NCBI RefSeq assembly: GCF_036324505.1 | Contig: NC_086368.1 | Span: forward strand, 25,286,878-25,350,877 | Reading direction: 5' to 3' | DNA from: Eleginops maclovinus | Lineage: Eukaryota; Chordata; Actinopteri; Perciformes; Eleginopidae | DNA: 64,000 bases | Program-made: the position numbers and the translations under genes | Shown: positions 10,826 through 23,069 of the stretch, one piece after another | Numbering within the stretch: position 1 is the first letter of the stretch | Layout of the letters: each line of letters opens with the position of its first letter | Notes under the pieces: generated by a model | Database searches by the model: none | Seen by the model: only the letters and a program-made list of their open reading frames with translations | Told to the model about the DNA's origin: nothing

Positions 10826-12366
10826 CTGTGAGAAAAGAGGACAAAAAAAGAGGGACACGTGACTCTTTTATCTTTAATCTAGTACACAAAAAGCAGTATA
10901 TGGCACCAGAGCATCACCAGAATTACAAATAGAGAACTGTTTTATATGGAGGGCAGTTTACTATCTTTGTCAAATATTCATGACGATATATTGAATTAGG
11001 CAGGATGTTCAGGAAGATAAAAGCCCCACACTGAGTAATAAGTGTAGGTGGTGTTTATCAGCAATTATAGCAAAACATAAAAATACTTTTGTACTATGCT
11101 TATGATTATGAAAGTGGATTTTGTTCTCCAGGCACATTGTTTTTAAATTTGGAACAGTGTGTACTCACTCTCAATATTTGAGATTTGGCAAATTTCCTCA
11201 ACATTTAACATTAAATATATTTAAAAGTAAATGTACAAAAAATATTCCAGGGCAAAACACTCAAGTCAATAAACACAGCCTGTCCAGGTTCTAGAAATGA
11301 ATGGAGATTTAAAGACTCCAGTCTAGCTGTCATTTTTTATGAATTCAGAAAAGGCAGCATGTCAATCGAGACAGAGACGGCTAATTCACGGCTGCCATAG
11401 GCTTGGCTTTCCTTAGTCTTGGCACCGGTCCACAGAATTAATTTTAGAGCAGCTTCATGATATTAACAGAACATGTAATAAAAACGCCGGTTGGCACCAA
11501 GGCTAAAGCTAAAGTTAATATCACACTTATAAATGTGATGTGTGTATCAGTGTTTGTGGATTATTGTCGCCAGATGCCACCTGCCCGCCTCCTGGAAAGA
11601 GTTAATATCAGTAAATAAATATCATCTGCACAATACCTTGGGGATTTTGCACCTACTGAGTGGGAGGCACTTCACTCCAAATTGATAAAGCCGGGTGTAT
11701 TTAACCTCACCAGCTGCCACACATTGTCTGCAGCAAGCGAAAATGTGCAAAAATATGCGTACAGGTATTTTTTGTGTACACAAAAATATATTTGGGTATG
11801 CATTTATTTTTCGTGGGTAGAATAATATATATATAGATATAATCTATTTATAATTGGAAATGTATATTGAATGTAGACATACATTTGATGTACATTTTGT
11901 AAAAGAAAAAAGAAAAGAAAAATGTAAATAATTTAGTTTTTGGGAGAAGGGGTGGGGTTAAAGAAGTGTAAACTGTAATTAGGTTGATCATTTGTTGATA
12001 CAGAATTTGTCAATAATATTTTGGTTTATCAATTTGATTCTGCTTAAGTTTGTACAAAATTCTCTTGTTTCATTTCATTATTATTTTATTTTTTTGTATT
12101 ATTGTTTTGCACGTTGGAAATGAATCAAATCAAATCAAATCAGAATGGGGACTTACTATATTTTTTTAAGTGTCCCATACTCTGGGTTGTGTGGTCTTGG
12201 TTTTTTTTGCTATAAAGAAGACATGTGAAAGTTAAATGAAAAAATGAAATGACTTCACTGGAGTGTGAGCCTTTAACTGCGATGCTTGGATGGCAGCCAT
12301 ATGTTTTACATCGGACTGTACAGTGATCCTTCCCAGCATAATGTAATGTCAAGAAGGGAAATCAGG

Positions 12367-12370
<4 letters not shown>
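10826..12370. other. Non-coding tract, probably zhx3 5' intron
   Basis: AT-rich, no coding exon recognised. Around 12000-12145 it resembles the 3' end of a retroelement, ending in (AATCA)n at 12123-12142. Confidence 0.45.
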
Positions 12371-12422
<52 letters not shown>

Positions 12423-12456
12423 GCGTGCGTGTGCGTGTGCGTGCGTGTGCGTGCGT
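12371..12456 (+). repeat. (GT)n/(GTGC)n alternating tract
   Basis: Pure GT from 12371 to 12417, then GTGCGT units to 12456. It is an uninterrupted alternating purine-pyrimidine run of 86 bases. Confidence 0.95.
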
Positions 12457-13640
12457 CAGCAGTCAGCCAACAACAGTTTTTATAAGATCTGAGAAAGTAG
12501 CGCCAAAAACATCTGATGTTTTTTCACCAGCTGCAGGATCAGCCCATTTTATCCTACATGTGTTCCACGCACAGCATGGCGTCGCCCCCATGCATACGAA
12601 CACAACACACAGATCCCTGGGTGCACAAATCCATTAGCAAACCACATCGACAGGCTTTCACTTCCTATAACACTGCAGTCATGAGGACGGATACGGATTG
12701 TCTCTGCAGGCTTTTCTTTCTCCTCCGCACTATAAAGTGAAAAACCCTGTTCTCTCACAAAGCCACAAATATTCAATAAAGTTTGTAGGACAAGACAATG
12801 GGAAGGCTACAGCCAAGGGTTTCATTAGCGATACGGCTGTTTTTTATAATCGTTTTAAAAACTGGAAAGTATAAAACATGTAATAGAAATGATGAGAGAG
12901 AATATCAAAAGGGAGCTCTCTGCCCTCCACATGAACTTCTGACACCCACACAGCCTCCGTATGCCACTCTCTTCTTCTTTTCCAAAGCTGGAGATGCATT
13001 GATGTGCGACAGAAAACTAGTCTCACTCTATCATCATCTATCCATTTCACTCAGGCTTCACCCTCTCCTGCAAACATCATCCCAAAAGCAAACCTTGACA
13101 TCTTGCATTGCAGGCTGTTGCTTATAATGAAAACCACATCTCGTACTTTTTCCAACTCACATTTTTCTTTTGTTAAGCTGCCTTTGAACACAGTGGAACG
13201 CACTTTCACAGACTTTCGTCACTGCATCCATGTGCGTGTTCACCGCGGCCGGCTGGTTGGTAAATAAAAGATGAACCTGTTCCAGAATTAAAACCCTCAA
13301 ATGACTGCCCGATGGTACACGCCGATCCCAGACAGGCTCACGTCCTCATACCTACTTACCTTTTTTTTAAATTCATACTGACTGGCTGATGGGAAAAAAA
13401 ACTAAAACAAACAATCAACAACATAAAAACTAGGTCACCAGCATCTTATGCAGTAATCCCGGTTCACTGCATCCAGACACGTGCGAGAGCTGTATGTTTT
13501 GTCGCCAGAGAGGTCATGATATCCTCTGACGGCTCCCTCGATTAACCCCTGTTGAGGACACGGCTTTCATTGAGTTTTTTTCCACTGAACTCGGGGATTT
13601 AGAAGCCAGCTTTCACACAGCCCAGGGACGTAGTCATGCA
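12457..13640. other. Non-coding tract
   Basis: Several short ORFs but none with family resemblance or splice support. No recognisable repeat. Confidence 0.4.
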
Positions 13641-14915
13641 CGTCTGAAACATCTGCCTGAGAGATGCCACTATGCTATGGAACAGATCAGTGCTGAAGTG
13701 ATTCATTGTGTTTGTCCCACTCACAGAGCGCCGTATGTTGCAGATAATAAAGTGATAACTAAGCGCTGGAAAGCAACTAAGTACATTTACTCAGGTACTG
13801 AAGTATTTCAATTGTTTGATTCTTTGTACTTCTACCCCACGACAATTCAAAGGTAAATCATTCCACTACATTTATTTTTGGTACCTTTAGTTATTTTGCA
13901 GATTTGGATGAATCCTGTGAGTAAATTGGAGTAAATTCACACACTACCCTGCAGCATACAAAGCATACATTAAGCTCCATGTTTACCAGCTTTGATATCA
14001 CTTTAATGCACCATTAATTATAATCACAACACATAATATATATTATTCTGAAATCTGCAGAATGACTACTTTTTTGATGCGAATACGTTTGCACTTTTGC
14101 TTGTAACAGAGTATCTCTACACTCTGGTACTTTTACTTTACTACTTTTACTTCAGTACAAGATCTGAGTACTTCTCCCACCTCTGGCGATAACTAAGCGG
14201 CGAGATGGTGTAAAAGCCCAGCCCAGGGGAAGCTGATGTGAGCCTAGTACAGAGGAACATGAGAAAAGCCAGGACGACCCATAAGTTGATAACGGTTACG
14301 TAAAGAATCAGGTCACCTATGAAAAGAACGGGCTTGCTTTATCTGGCGGGCGAGACGCGCACATCTGAAACATCCTCCTGAGAGATGCCACTATGCTATG
14401 GAACAGATCAGCGTGGAAGTGATTAATTTGGTTTGTGCCACACACAGAGCGCCGTAATGTTGCAGAGCGGGGAAATGGTGAAGGAGCCCCCGACCCAGCA
14501 GAGGGGATGACGGTATGAGCACAGATGAACACTTCCTGCATGAAACAACCCAGGACGAGCCAAACGCTGAGAAAGGATACGTAAAGAATGAGGTCACTTG
14601 TGAAAAGAACGGGCTGCTTTGTCACAATGAAGTGTTTGTGCATCTGAAACATCTGTTTGAGAGATGCCTCTATGCTAGGGAGCTGATCAGCGTTGAATTG
14701 ATTCGTTTTGTTTGTGCCACACACAGAGCGCCGTATGATGCAGAAAATAAAGTGATAACCAAGTGGTGGAATGCTGTAGAAAACCCTTCAACCCAGCAGA
14801 GGGGATGCCGGTATGAGAAAACCCGGGACAAGCCAAGAGTTGATAAAGGTTACGTAAAGAATCAGGTCACCTAAGAAAAGAATGGGCTGCTTTATCTGGC
14901 GAGCGAGACGTGCGA
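13641..14915 (+). repeat. Three-copy tandem repeat, unit about 280 bp
   Basis: Each copy begins CATCTGAAACATC(T/C)..(C/T)GAGAGATGCC, continues through GCCACACACAGAGCGCCGTA and GTTACGTAAAGAAT.AGGTCACCT, and ends GGGCTGCTTT. Copy starts are near 13641, 14361 and 14641. Copy 1 is interrupted by the insertion at 13766-14187. Short ORFs in this tract are repeat shadows with stops. I do not recognise the unit. Confidence 0.85.
13766..14187 (-). mobile_element. hAT-like non-autonomous transposon inserted in tandem repeat
   Basis: Starts CTGGAAAGCAACTAAGTAC and ends CTTCTCCCACCTCTGG, i.e. the CAGAGGTGG-type terminus in reverse. The 12-base direct repeat GATAACTAAGCG flanks it (13754-13765 and 14188-14199), and other copies of the host repeat carry only one version of that site, so the insertion point is clear. 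Confidence 0.8.
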
Positions 14916-16604
14916 TCAGACACAAGACAAGGGCTTCCCAGACAGCGAGCCAGTGAATGGTGTCCTCTGAAAAGCCGGGCCTTGTGTTTCCGAGACAAGG
15001 TATGATCGCTGTCCCCAGTGTGTCGTGTGTCCTTGCACTGGCACAGGGGGAGAAACTCTTTTCAGGGGGAGGGTGAGTCGTACTGTTTTCATCTCCACGG
15101 ATCAGGGGAGTCGTAGCTGGGGTGGGGGGGGGGGGAGAGGCAGCTCTCTCAGACATGCTTTCTCGAAGACCCACGCTTAGCGGAGGGTCCTTGTTCGCTG
15201 GGGTGAAACCACGTCTCCGCCATTCAACTTTTCAAAAACAAGCGTTTCAAAACAAATGGGATTAGGCTAGGTTTTAAATTCTGATGGGATTTATACGCTC
15301 CGCCTCATTTAATAGCAGCTTTAAGATTTACAGGAGGGGCCTCCCTTATGCGCTCTTACACTCGTCATTTCCATAATAATATTATATTTACATCTCATTA
15401 ATATTTAATTATATTCTTTATATTTTTACACGGCAAACAGATGAGTGCGCTGCTCCCATCTCAGCGAAAAATCCAATTGAAAGAAAGCAGCGTGTATTCC
15501 CTTTCATCACCTCATAAACTGCTGCAGTAATTACAATATTACAACAGGAAAAACACGCTCAATGTGCGGAGAGCTGCTACCAGCGGAAAGGGAGGCGAGG
15601 CGGCAAAGTGGTTTGCTAAACATTAAAATTTAATTCAAAACAGCCCACTGATTCAGACACTCCCAGATTGTTGGGTCACCTACAGTTGATATTAACAAAC
15701 AGAGATTGGTGTTTTTGTTGTGCCACCTGTCACATGAATGAGAATGCGGAGGCTGGAGGAGGAAGAAGGACAAAGGAAGACAAAACTCATACATTTGGGA
15801 GTGAAGTGAGAGGATGACTGATGGTGATGACAGGATCTGCTGTTTCAATATTCCTTCCCGCTGACACCTCGTAGGCTCACACACACACACACTCCTCACA
15901 CACTCCCTCCTCACCTCCGCAACATTTAGCACCTGCACCGTTCTGAAAAATCTTCCTCTTTGAAATGAATAACTGGCAAGGAGTCTCTTGATGTCGCAGA
16001 AGAGCTAAAAAAAAAAAGAGAAGCAGCATAAAGTCGTAGTATTAGTTTTGCGTGTAATTAGTTTTGACAGTGATCTTCCGCTGTCTTGAGTTACAAAAAA
16101 AATATGCCAAAAAATGACCTGCCTGCGGGGGTTTGGGCGTAGAGGGGGGAACTCCTGATGGATACATTCGAATGATCAAAATAAAATCTGTTCAGCAGGG
16201 ACATTTTCTACCAAATGTCCATTAAATAGATTAACGTCATGTGGGTGGATCAGCTGGACACCCAAATATAAGCCAGAGACGGAGAGCAATTACTATCCTC
16301 CTCAGAGAAGAGGTTGGGAACAATGGCGCCTGATTTATAAGGGGAAACGGGATCCAGCGTGACTGTAAGAATTGGGATTGTTCTGTTTTCCTGGGTGTCT
16401 CCTGTGTCCATCACGCCGACACAGAAGATTAGTGTGAGCTTCTTTTTTTTTGTTATTGACAGTAAAGATGGACAGGTTTCAGATTTGGGGACATCTTTGT
16501 GTGTGTGAATGGCACTGTACGCACGCCAGAATAAATAAGTGTCAGGCTCTAGTGTTACGTGTGCTGAAAAACAATTCAGACTCATCAGCCTCCTTAGCAC
16601 GAGG

Positions 16605-16609
<5 letters not shown>
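14916..16609. other. Non-coding tract
   Basis: Contains a G-rich run at 15120-15136 and AT-rich sequence at 15370-15430. No gene or recognised repeat. Confidence 0.4.

Positions 16610-16635
<26 letters not shown>
16610..16635 (+). repeat. (CA)n microsatellite
   Basis: Thirteen CA units. Confidence 0.95.
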
Positions 16636-16779
16636 GAGTCCACAGCGTCTTCAATGTCCAGCTGAAGACACGCTGTTACTTCAGTGTGTTTCCCCCGTCC
16701 CCCAAGCGGACTCTTCTTTTTTTTTCTCCATGGGTGTGTTTGTGTGCTTATGTCTGAATGCCTGAGATGCAGGTGTTGT

Positions 16780-16951
<172 letters not shown>

Positions 16952-17113
16952 CCCCTTTACCTCCATGACTGCAGCCCCATCCACTGGGAGACCGGTCGGT
17001 GGTGCCACTCATGTGTTAACATTACCATGGCAACCCCTCTCTTTCCCTTGCCCACCACGCCACACACACTCACACACACAGCCGATTCACTCGCCCACAC
17101 CCACCGACCTCAA

Positions 17114-17114
<1 letters not shown>

Positions 17115-17157
<43 letters not shown>
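17115..17157 (+). repeat. (AC)n microsatellite
   Basis: 43-base AC array, part of a CA-rich cluster (16610-17157). Confidence 0.95.
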
Positions 17158-17160
<3 letters not shown>

Positions 17161-19680
17161 GTACACAGTGAATTCCCTGGACTGCAGCCGGTGCAGGACA
17201 AACTTAATCCACATGCTCTGACAGCCATGTTTCAGAAGTCCATTGAGGGTCTCTTTCGGATAACTTTGGGTGAGGTCCGCATCAACAACTTGGCTTTTTT
17301 TTCATTCTCAATCGGCTCCGCCTTTCTCATGTTCACGACGGAGGTTAATGAAAGAATTATCGCAGCCGTACAGATGACCTCCTGTCACTGTTTCTCTCAG
17401 TAAATCAGAGGCCTTACACCACATTCACTCCGGCTGTCTGAACATCGTTTTCAACCGAGTCCTGTTTTGTGTTAGGGCGAACGCTCACTGATGAAATCTA
17501 ACATTGTTTTATCTGTGGCCTAGATGAATGACAGACAAATAAACCATGGTTCGCAGAGAAAGAAAGAAAAAATTCTGAGTCATGCATCCGTTTAAATCAC
17601 TTTTGATGAATAACTTCTTCAGTTCTGTAGCCAAGACTACAGGCATTCATTTGGCAACTTAAGGAGAAAAGGAAGAAAGATGGCGGCGCACCGCACATTG
17701 TACTGTCCATCCTAAAATGGCTGACATCACAGCCTCCTATAACTGCCAAAGACTGGCAAATGCCAGCTCCTGCTGACCAAACCTTTCTTGCATGGGACAG
17801 AGAAAGTGGCAGGGGCTCTTTCCCCGCTAGCCCCAAGGTCCCCCCCCCCCTCACAGTGCTCAAGCGTTTCTTTTGCTTGGAACTGTGCAAACATGCTGTT
17901 TTAGTGTGGCTTTGAGCGGTCTGGGCTTCGATACGGCATTGGTCTGGTGACAAAAGCAATACCAAAAGGGATGAAAGACCCGCATAAAACTCAACCTGTA
18001 TAGAACGCTGTCCTTTTCTGTTGGAGAGAAATAGGACTCGGCAATGTGTTTCGGGTCATTTTCTGAGAGGATCATGAGGTATGCCGCAATCTTGAATGCT
18101 TGTTTGTGTTAAATAAGCGATTTGGAAAATAGATCTGGTTGGTGTTAGATTAGATTTTCTTCTCCTCTGAACTCAGGGATTTTTTTTACACTCCATGTCA
18201 AGTAAATCTGCAAATCATGACCATATGACCTTCCTCTGTATTCTCTGGCAGGGGATTCACTTTGAGCAGTGGGAGGCGCACAGAAACATAACATCCACAG
18301 TGTTGTTGGAAGTAAGAACACCAAATCCTGAGGAGTACAGTGTTCCAGGTATACGATGGGCGGCATGTGCCGAGACGCTGTTCTCGCTGAGGGGAGCAGT
18401 GGGCAGTCTTGGCCCGCTACATTGTGTCTGTGTATACAAACACTGCGCTGTGGCAATAACGAAAACTGTGAGCTGTGCCTAATTGCAGGGAGAGAAGGAT
18501 GAAAGGCAATATGCCTGGCCTCATTAGAGCAGTTCCGAGAAGGGAGATGGAAGACTGTTCCCAGGGATCCACAAAGGGAATTGACATTCCCCCAGAGTAA
18601 GCATCCTGCCGGAGTAAAATCCTCCACACACACTCAACTCACCGGGCCCAGAACCCGATCTGCCCGAATCTGCACAGCAAGAGCTCATTTACCTTTGCAT
18701 CACCACACAACTTTCAGAGAGCAGAAATGTCCCCTGGACTCCACACACACTTTGGAGTCACTCCCCACAGACCAAACACCCACTCTCTCAGGAAAACCTC
18801 AAAATGTTACGCAGTCATTTCCATGACCTACATTATATATAACAAGCTTTAATGGATAAATAATTAAAAAACATACCAAAAATTGCCCATGATTCATGCC
18901 CTGTCTAGCTTGTATAATCTGGGGTTGTTTCTTGTTTTATGGACAGTGCGCTCACACAGGATCCACAGTGGCAACATTAGTCAGCACAGAGGTCCTTTCG
19001 CTGAGGGCATAGGGAGACACATGGCATCCAAAGCTGGCACAATATTTACCTACGGGTAGAAAATGTGACTGAGCTGACCTGATATTTTAAACACTGATGC
19101 CTCACTGATAATCCAATTTGCTAAATATCTCCTGAAATCAGCAGCTCTTCTTACTGTACTGTACGTTTCAATGTGTGTGTACGTGTGTTAGTAGGGCAGC
19201 AGCACATGTTGGCAGGAGGAAGAGAAGGAAATGAAAGAAAAAGAGTCCTGTGCATAGAGATACAGGCCTACCTTTTCTGCTCAGGCAAGAGGAAGAAATG
19301 TGTAGAGAGAGAGTGAGAGCGATCAATAGATGGAAATTGATACTTGGCGTGCAGTTTTGAACATCTATGGACTCCGAGGCTTCTTATATCAGTCGATCCG
19401 CCCGCTATAGCACTGCTTTCGGAAGTCTTTCACAACTATATAAGCACTCGCACTCACACAGCCTAGTGGGGGAAATACAGAGCGTTGTGCAATAAAATAA
19501 GCAGATACGCCACATTGTATAGCGCAAGGAGGAGCGCACATTCAGCCAGACGGAGGCTCGGTTTGTCGTAACTGTAACAAACTGACGAGTTAACCCGTTT
19601 CTCTCCATTCACACGGCTGTGGGGCAACACACCGCCTCGGAGAGTACTTGCCAAAGGCGATCTGGCACTCTATATAACCT
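17158..19680. other. Non-coding tract
   Basis: No gene recognised. A perfect YY1-type motif AAGATGGCGGCG lies at 17678-17689; the 162-codon minus-strand ORF at 18145-18633 opens with GTG and resembles no family. Confidence 0.4.
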
Positions 19681-19699
19681 TATGAATATTCCCAAAAAA

Positions 19700-20280
19700 T
19701 CCTCCACCCCCCTCCTCCACCTACTGTCGCCATTTTATACATTGGCGACTTCATATAAACTGCCTTGACTACACAGCACCAGATGAAAATTCAATATTCA
19801 ATAGCGAGGCTTAATTTCAGTAAACAACTTTTAGAGATCGCGCCCTCGCCAACACAGAGAGAGGTATTATTTTGGGGAAGAGTAGATCCTTACCTCAACA
19901 GTCAGTGGGAAAAAATGGAATCCGACATGAATATATAAGTGAATAATATTGGATTAGCTCCGATCGTTGCGTTTGGAGAAGAAGAGGAGGCGAGCAGGGG
20001 GTGGGAGCTCTCCTCAAGTGAACCCGGTGAACTGGCGTGAACCCGTCAGTGACCACGGCAAGGTACATTACATTACATTACCTTTCCACCCCTCAGCCAC
20101 ACTGTATGGAGACGGCAAAACAACTATGGTCGGCGGTGCAGGACGAGGCAGCTCCAAAAAAATTATAGCGAGTGTATTTCCTATGGACACGTGATTTGGA
20201 GCGTCATCCAAAATCCAAAAGCCCTTTCATCTAAAATTTTGGAGAGGGGCGGGGATGAGATGGAGATGTGTGTGCGGGCG
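19700..20280 (-). promoter_or_regulatory. Candidate zhx3 promoter / first non-coding exon
   Basis: On the minus strand a strong splice donor GTTGAG|GTAAGGATC lies at 19894/19893. CGCCATTTTATA at 19729 is a YY1-like motif common at housekeeping starts, and CpG is locally frequent. It would supply the 5' exon expected upstream of the acceptor at 10826. This is inference from motifs only. Confidence 0.3.
20062..20081 (+). repeat. (ATTAC)n short tandem repeat
   Basis: ACATTACATTACATTACC; resembles a reversed SINE tail of the type at 55315-55331. Confidence 0.6.
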
Positions 20281-20299
20281 TGTGTGTAAAAGGAGAGGA

Positions 20300-20317
20300 G
20301 GGGGGGGGGGGGGGGGG
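20300..20317 (+). repeat. Poly-G run (18 G)
   Basis: Homopolymer; the length may be unreliable in sequencing. Confidence 0.9.
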
Positions 20318-22169
20318 TACGTATACTGAGCCCGGTGCACATTTGGGTATGTCGTTATAGGAGTAAGGCAGAGCTCTAGCAGATTGGGTTATACATAGCT
20401 ACAATGGCGCCGCGGAGCAGGCTGAACAGACGTAATGTATTGTGTAAATTTGGAATTGACAGGAGTTTCGTGATCTTCCGTTTCAGTGAGCTTCATCATC
20501 CAAAAGCTCCTCTTAATCAGGTCACATGTTGGTTTTTTTTCAAAATATGCTTTTCGTTTTGATAAAAAAAACAAAACAACTCTTGATAGGCTACTCTGAA
20601 TATTAATTAATGGGAATTGCCATTTAAAGCACAGGCCTATTAGCCCAAAGGCTTTAAATAGACTTTTACGCGTGTGATAGATTACGCAGGTGCACAGTAA
20701 ATAAAACCCTAGTGGTTCATATCCACTTTCGTAGTTGAATATGTTGAGAATTTCTTTACTGGAAATCCAATGACCAATGTTAGTTAATGTCTCGTTTTGA
20801 GGAATAGGGTTACTCGGCTGTGACCCTCGTGACCTTGTTGGCCTTCTTTGCGTAAAAGCGCTGCCAGGAAAAGCTCAGAGCGCCAAAACCAGTTTGGAGT
20901 AAGGGTTTAAAAAAACAGTTAGCTAAAGAATAACTATGGTAAACTATTTTTTAAGCATGTTGAGAAAACATATCTACAAGTAATTTCAAAAAGAGAAGTG
21001 GACTAGTGCAGCAATAGCACACATTATTAAGTGTGATACTTAAAAGTAAATGAATACAGGTTATTGTGGGAAGATGACAAGCCTGGTATAAATATCATAG
21101 TAATATTATGGATAAATACTATGTGTGTATTTGTACGCTTGGCTACATGTGTAACAGGTAGGGGGACTACACAGTTAGAGGCCTAGGGCAAGTGCAACAC
21201 AATTACAACATCCTTAATGCCTTATGTAAATATGGACTTATAGGGCTACTACAACAGGCGTCCATTATTAAGGAAACAAGGATTTGCTCTTCCCTCCCAG
21301 TTTGTCCTGACTGGGTTCAGACGTTGCCTGTAGCTGTGTACAGTCAGGACAAACAAAGATTTTCTAACGGGAGGATGAATCACTCTATGGTAAAAAGGTG
21401 AGATGTTTAGTATGCGTGAACTGGTGTCGTACTAATAGGACTAAAATAAATCTTGCTAAGATATGAAAATGTCTCGATACAGTTTTACTTTTGTAGCACA
21501 CATATGCTTGTACTATGTTGACAGAGTGATGAAAAGGATCCCAGCAGTCATGGCTCAATACAATATATATATTTTACTTATTAGCACACAGTCTTTGTAT
21601 TATATTGTGTACTTTGGGGGAGTGAGTGTGTGTATTCCTCTGGTTTTGTTGGCACTATCTCCTGTATTGCAGGCTTCTGTCCCCGTAGGCTTATGCACAG
21701 CAGGACATTATCCTTTCTGAATACTGATTAGAGGGTGCCAAGACAGAATGCTTTCCTCTTGATTATCTTTTAACTATAAAAAATAACATGCTGGTTTGTT
21801 TAGGATTTTAGGTGTATCATCATTATCTACATTTACATTTTATGGAATTCTATTTAGCTATTCAGGTTTGGATGTAGACAAAGTTGTTTGCAAATCATAG
21901 ACCTTTTTTATTGTAGTTTGTAGTCAATTTAAGTTCATGCACAGCATCCACTACCAGTAGATACTGTTGCTATGGTTACCCACAGTTTTTGCACCTTACG
22001 CACTGGTTTACAAAGGAAGTATGTCATCCTAACGTGCACTTTCTTTGACCTTGATATAGCTGAATATTATCAAGAAAAATCAAGAGAAGTCTGTAAAGAT
22101 ATTTTGACTTTTAGAGCGCTGCTCTGTTCACTCTTTCAGTTTGCTCTCACATGCATAATTTAATGTTAG
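20318..22169. other. Non-coding tract
   Basis: AT-rich. No gene or clear repeat recognised. Confidence 0.4.
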
Positions 22170-22282
22170 CGTTTCTTTATGTTCACATATTTATTATGCA
22201 TTGCTGGAGGGAGCCTCTTACATTCTATTTTCTATTGACTGCTTCTCTGTAATTGATGTGCTTTTGACAATAAAGAACTTCC
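22170..22282 (+). repeat. Retroelement 3' end fragment
   Basis: GGAGGGAGCCTCTTACATTCT followed by GTGCTTTTGACAATAAAGAAC resembles the tails at 32050, 42200, 51660 and 58640, all ending in CAATAAA plus a short A/T-rich tail. Confidence 0.5.
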
Positions 22283-22344
22283 TTACTATGATAGACGACA
22301 GCCAGGTAGGCAGATGGGGACATTTCCCCCCATCTGTTTGAGTA

Positions 22345-22780
22345 TCTAATTTCCCCTAAAGTAAAAAGAGAAGTGTAGGAATACTCTGTTACAAGTAAAG
22401 GTCCTGCATTCAAAAGTAAAGGTACAAAAGTATTGGCATCAAAATATACCTAAAGTACCAAAAGTAAAAGTACTAATTCTGCAGATTGGTCAATCTCAAA
22501 ATAATATCTCTGATATGTTTTATAATTATTGATCATTAAAGTGTTCTCAAAGCCGGTAAAGGTGCAGCTAGTTTAAATGACTTTGTATACTGCAGGGTAG
22601 CTTGTGAATTTACTCCAGGTTGGACTAAAGTCTGATTTAAGTGTTGATTATATTTCACATCATTAAACAAAATCTGCAAAGTATGAATGTTATGGAGTAA
22701 AAATACACAATTAACCTCTGAATTGTAGTGGTGTAGAAGTACTAAGTAGTAATGTATGTGGTTGTCGGGAAAAGCGTCAG
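22345..22780 (+). repeat. hAT-like non-autonomous element
   Basis: GTGTAGGAATACTCTGTTAC, AAAGTAAAAGTACTAATTCT, GCAGGGTAGCTTGTGAATTT and GTAGTGGTGTAGAAGTACT match in order the copies at 57426-57925 and 62985-63362. Confidence 0.75.
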
Positions 22781-22869
22781 AGTGAGACCTCTTTGCTCCC
22801 CGCTGCTCTGTGCAGTGTAACCAGATCAGGGCAGAGCAGAGGGCCGGACAGGAGGCTTGTTTGCCTCCA

Positions 22870-23023
22870 AACGAGCCAATGAGACCAGCTTTACATTAGA
22901 CTGACAGTCCGTCTCAGCGAGCCCGGAGACGCCAATCTGGTCTGACAACTTCCAGACAGCCAATACGGAGAGGAACGGAGGGAACAAATCGAAATACGAA
23001 TCTGGCTTCCTGTAAGGTTTGAA
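22870..23023 (+). promoter_or_regulatory. fam83d: fam83d promoter: three CCAAT boxes and a CHR-like element
   Basis: CCAAT at 22876-22880, 22932-22936 and 22960-22964, then TTTGAA at 23018-23023, 47 bases before the ATG. Multiple NF-Y sites followed by a CHR (TTYGAA) near the start are the known layout of G2/M genes controlled by DREAM/B-MYB. No TATA box is seen. Confidence 0.5.
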
Positions 23024-23069
23024 AACGTTACCTGTCACCTGTGCGTTTAGAGGAGAAAGGGGAACAATA

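Noticed and set aside
13641..14915. Degraded protein gene in the 280-bp units
   Set aside because: Each unit has stops in all frames and the frames differ among copies; tandem repeat is enough.
18145..18633. 162-codon minus-strand ORF
   Set aside because: Opens with GTG, has no family resemblance, no splice context and ordinary non-coding composition.
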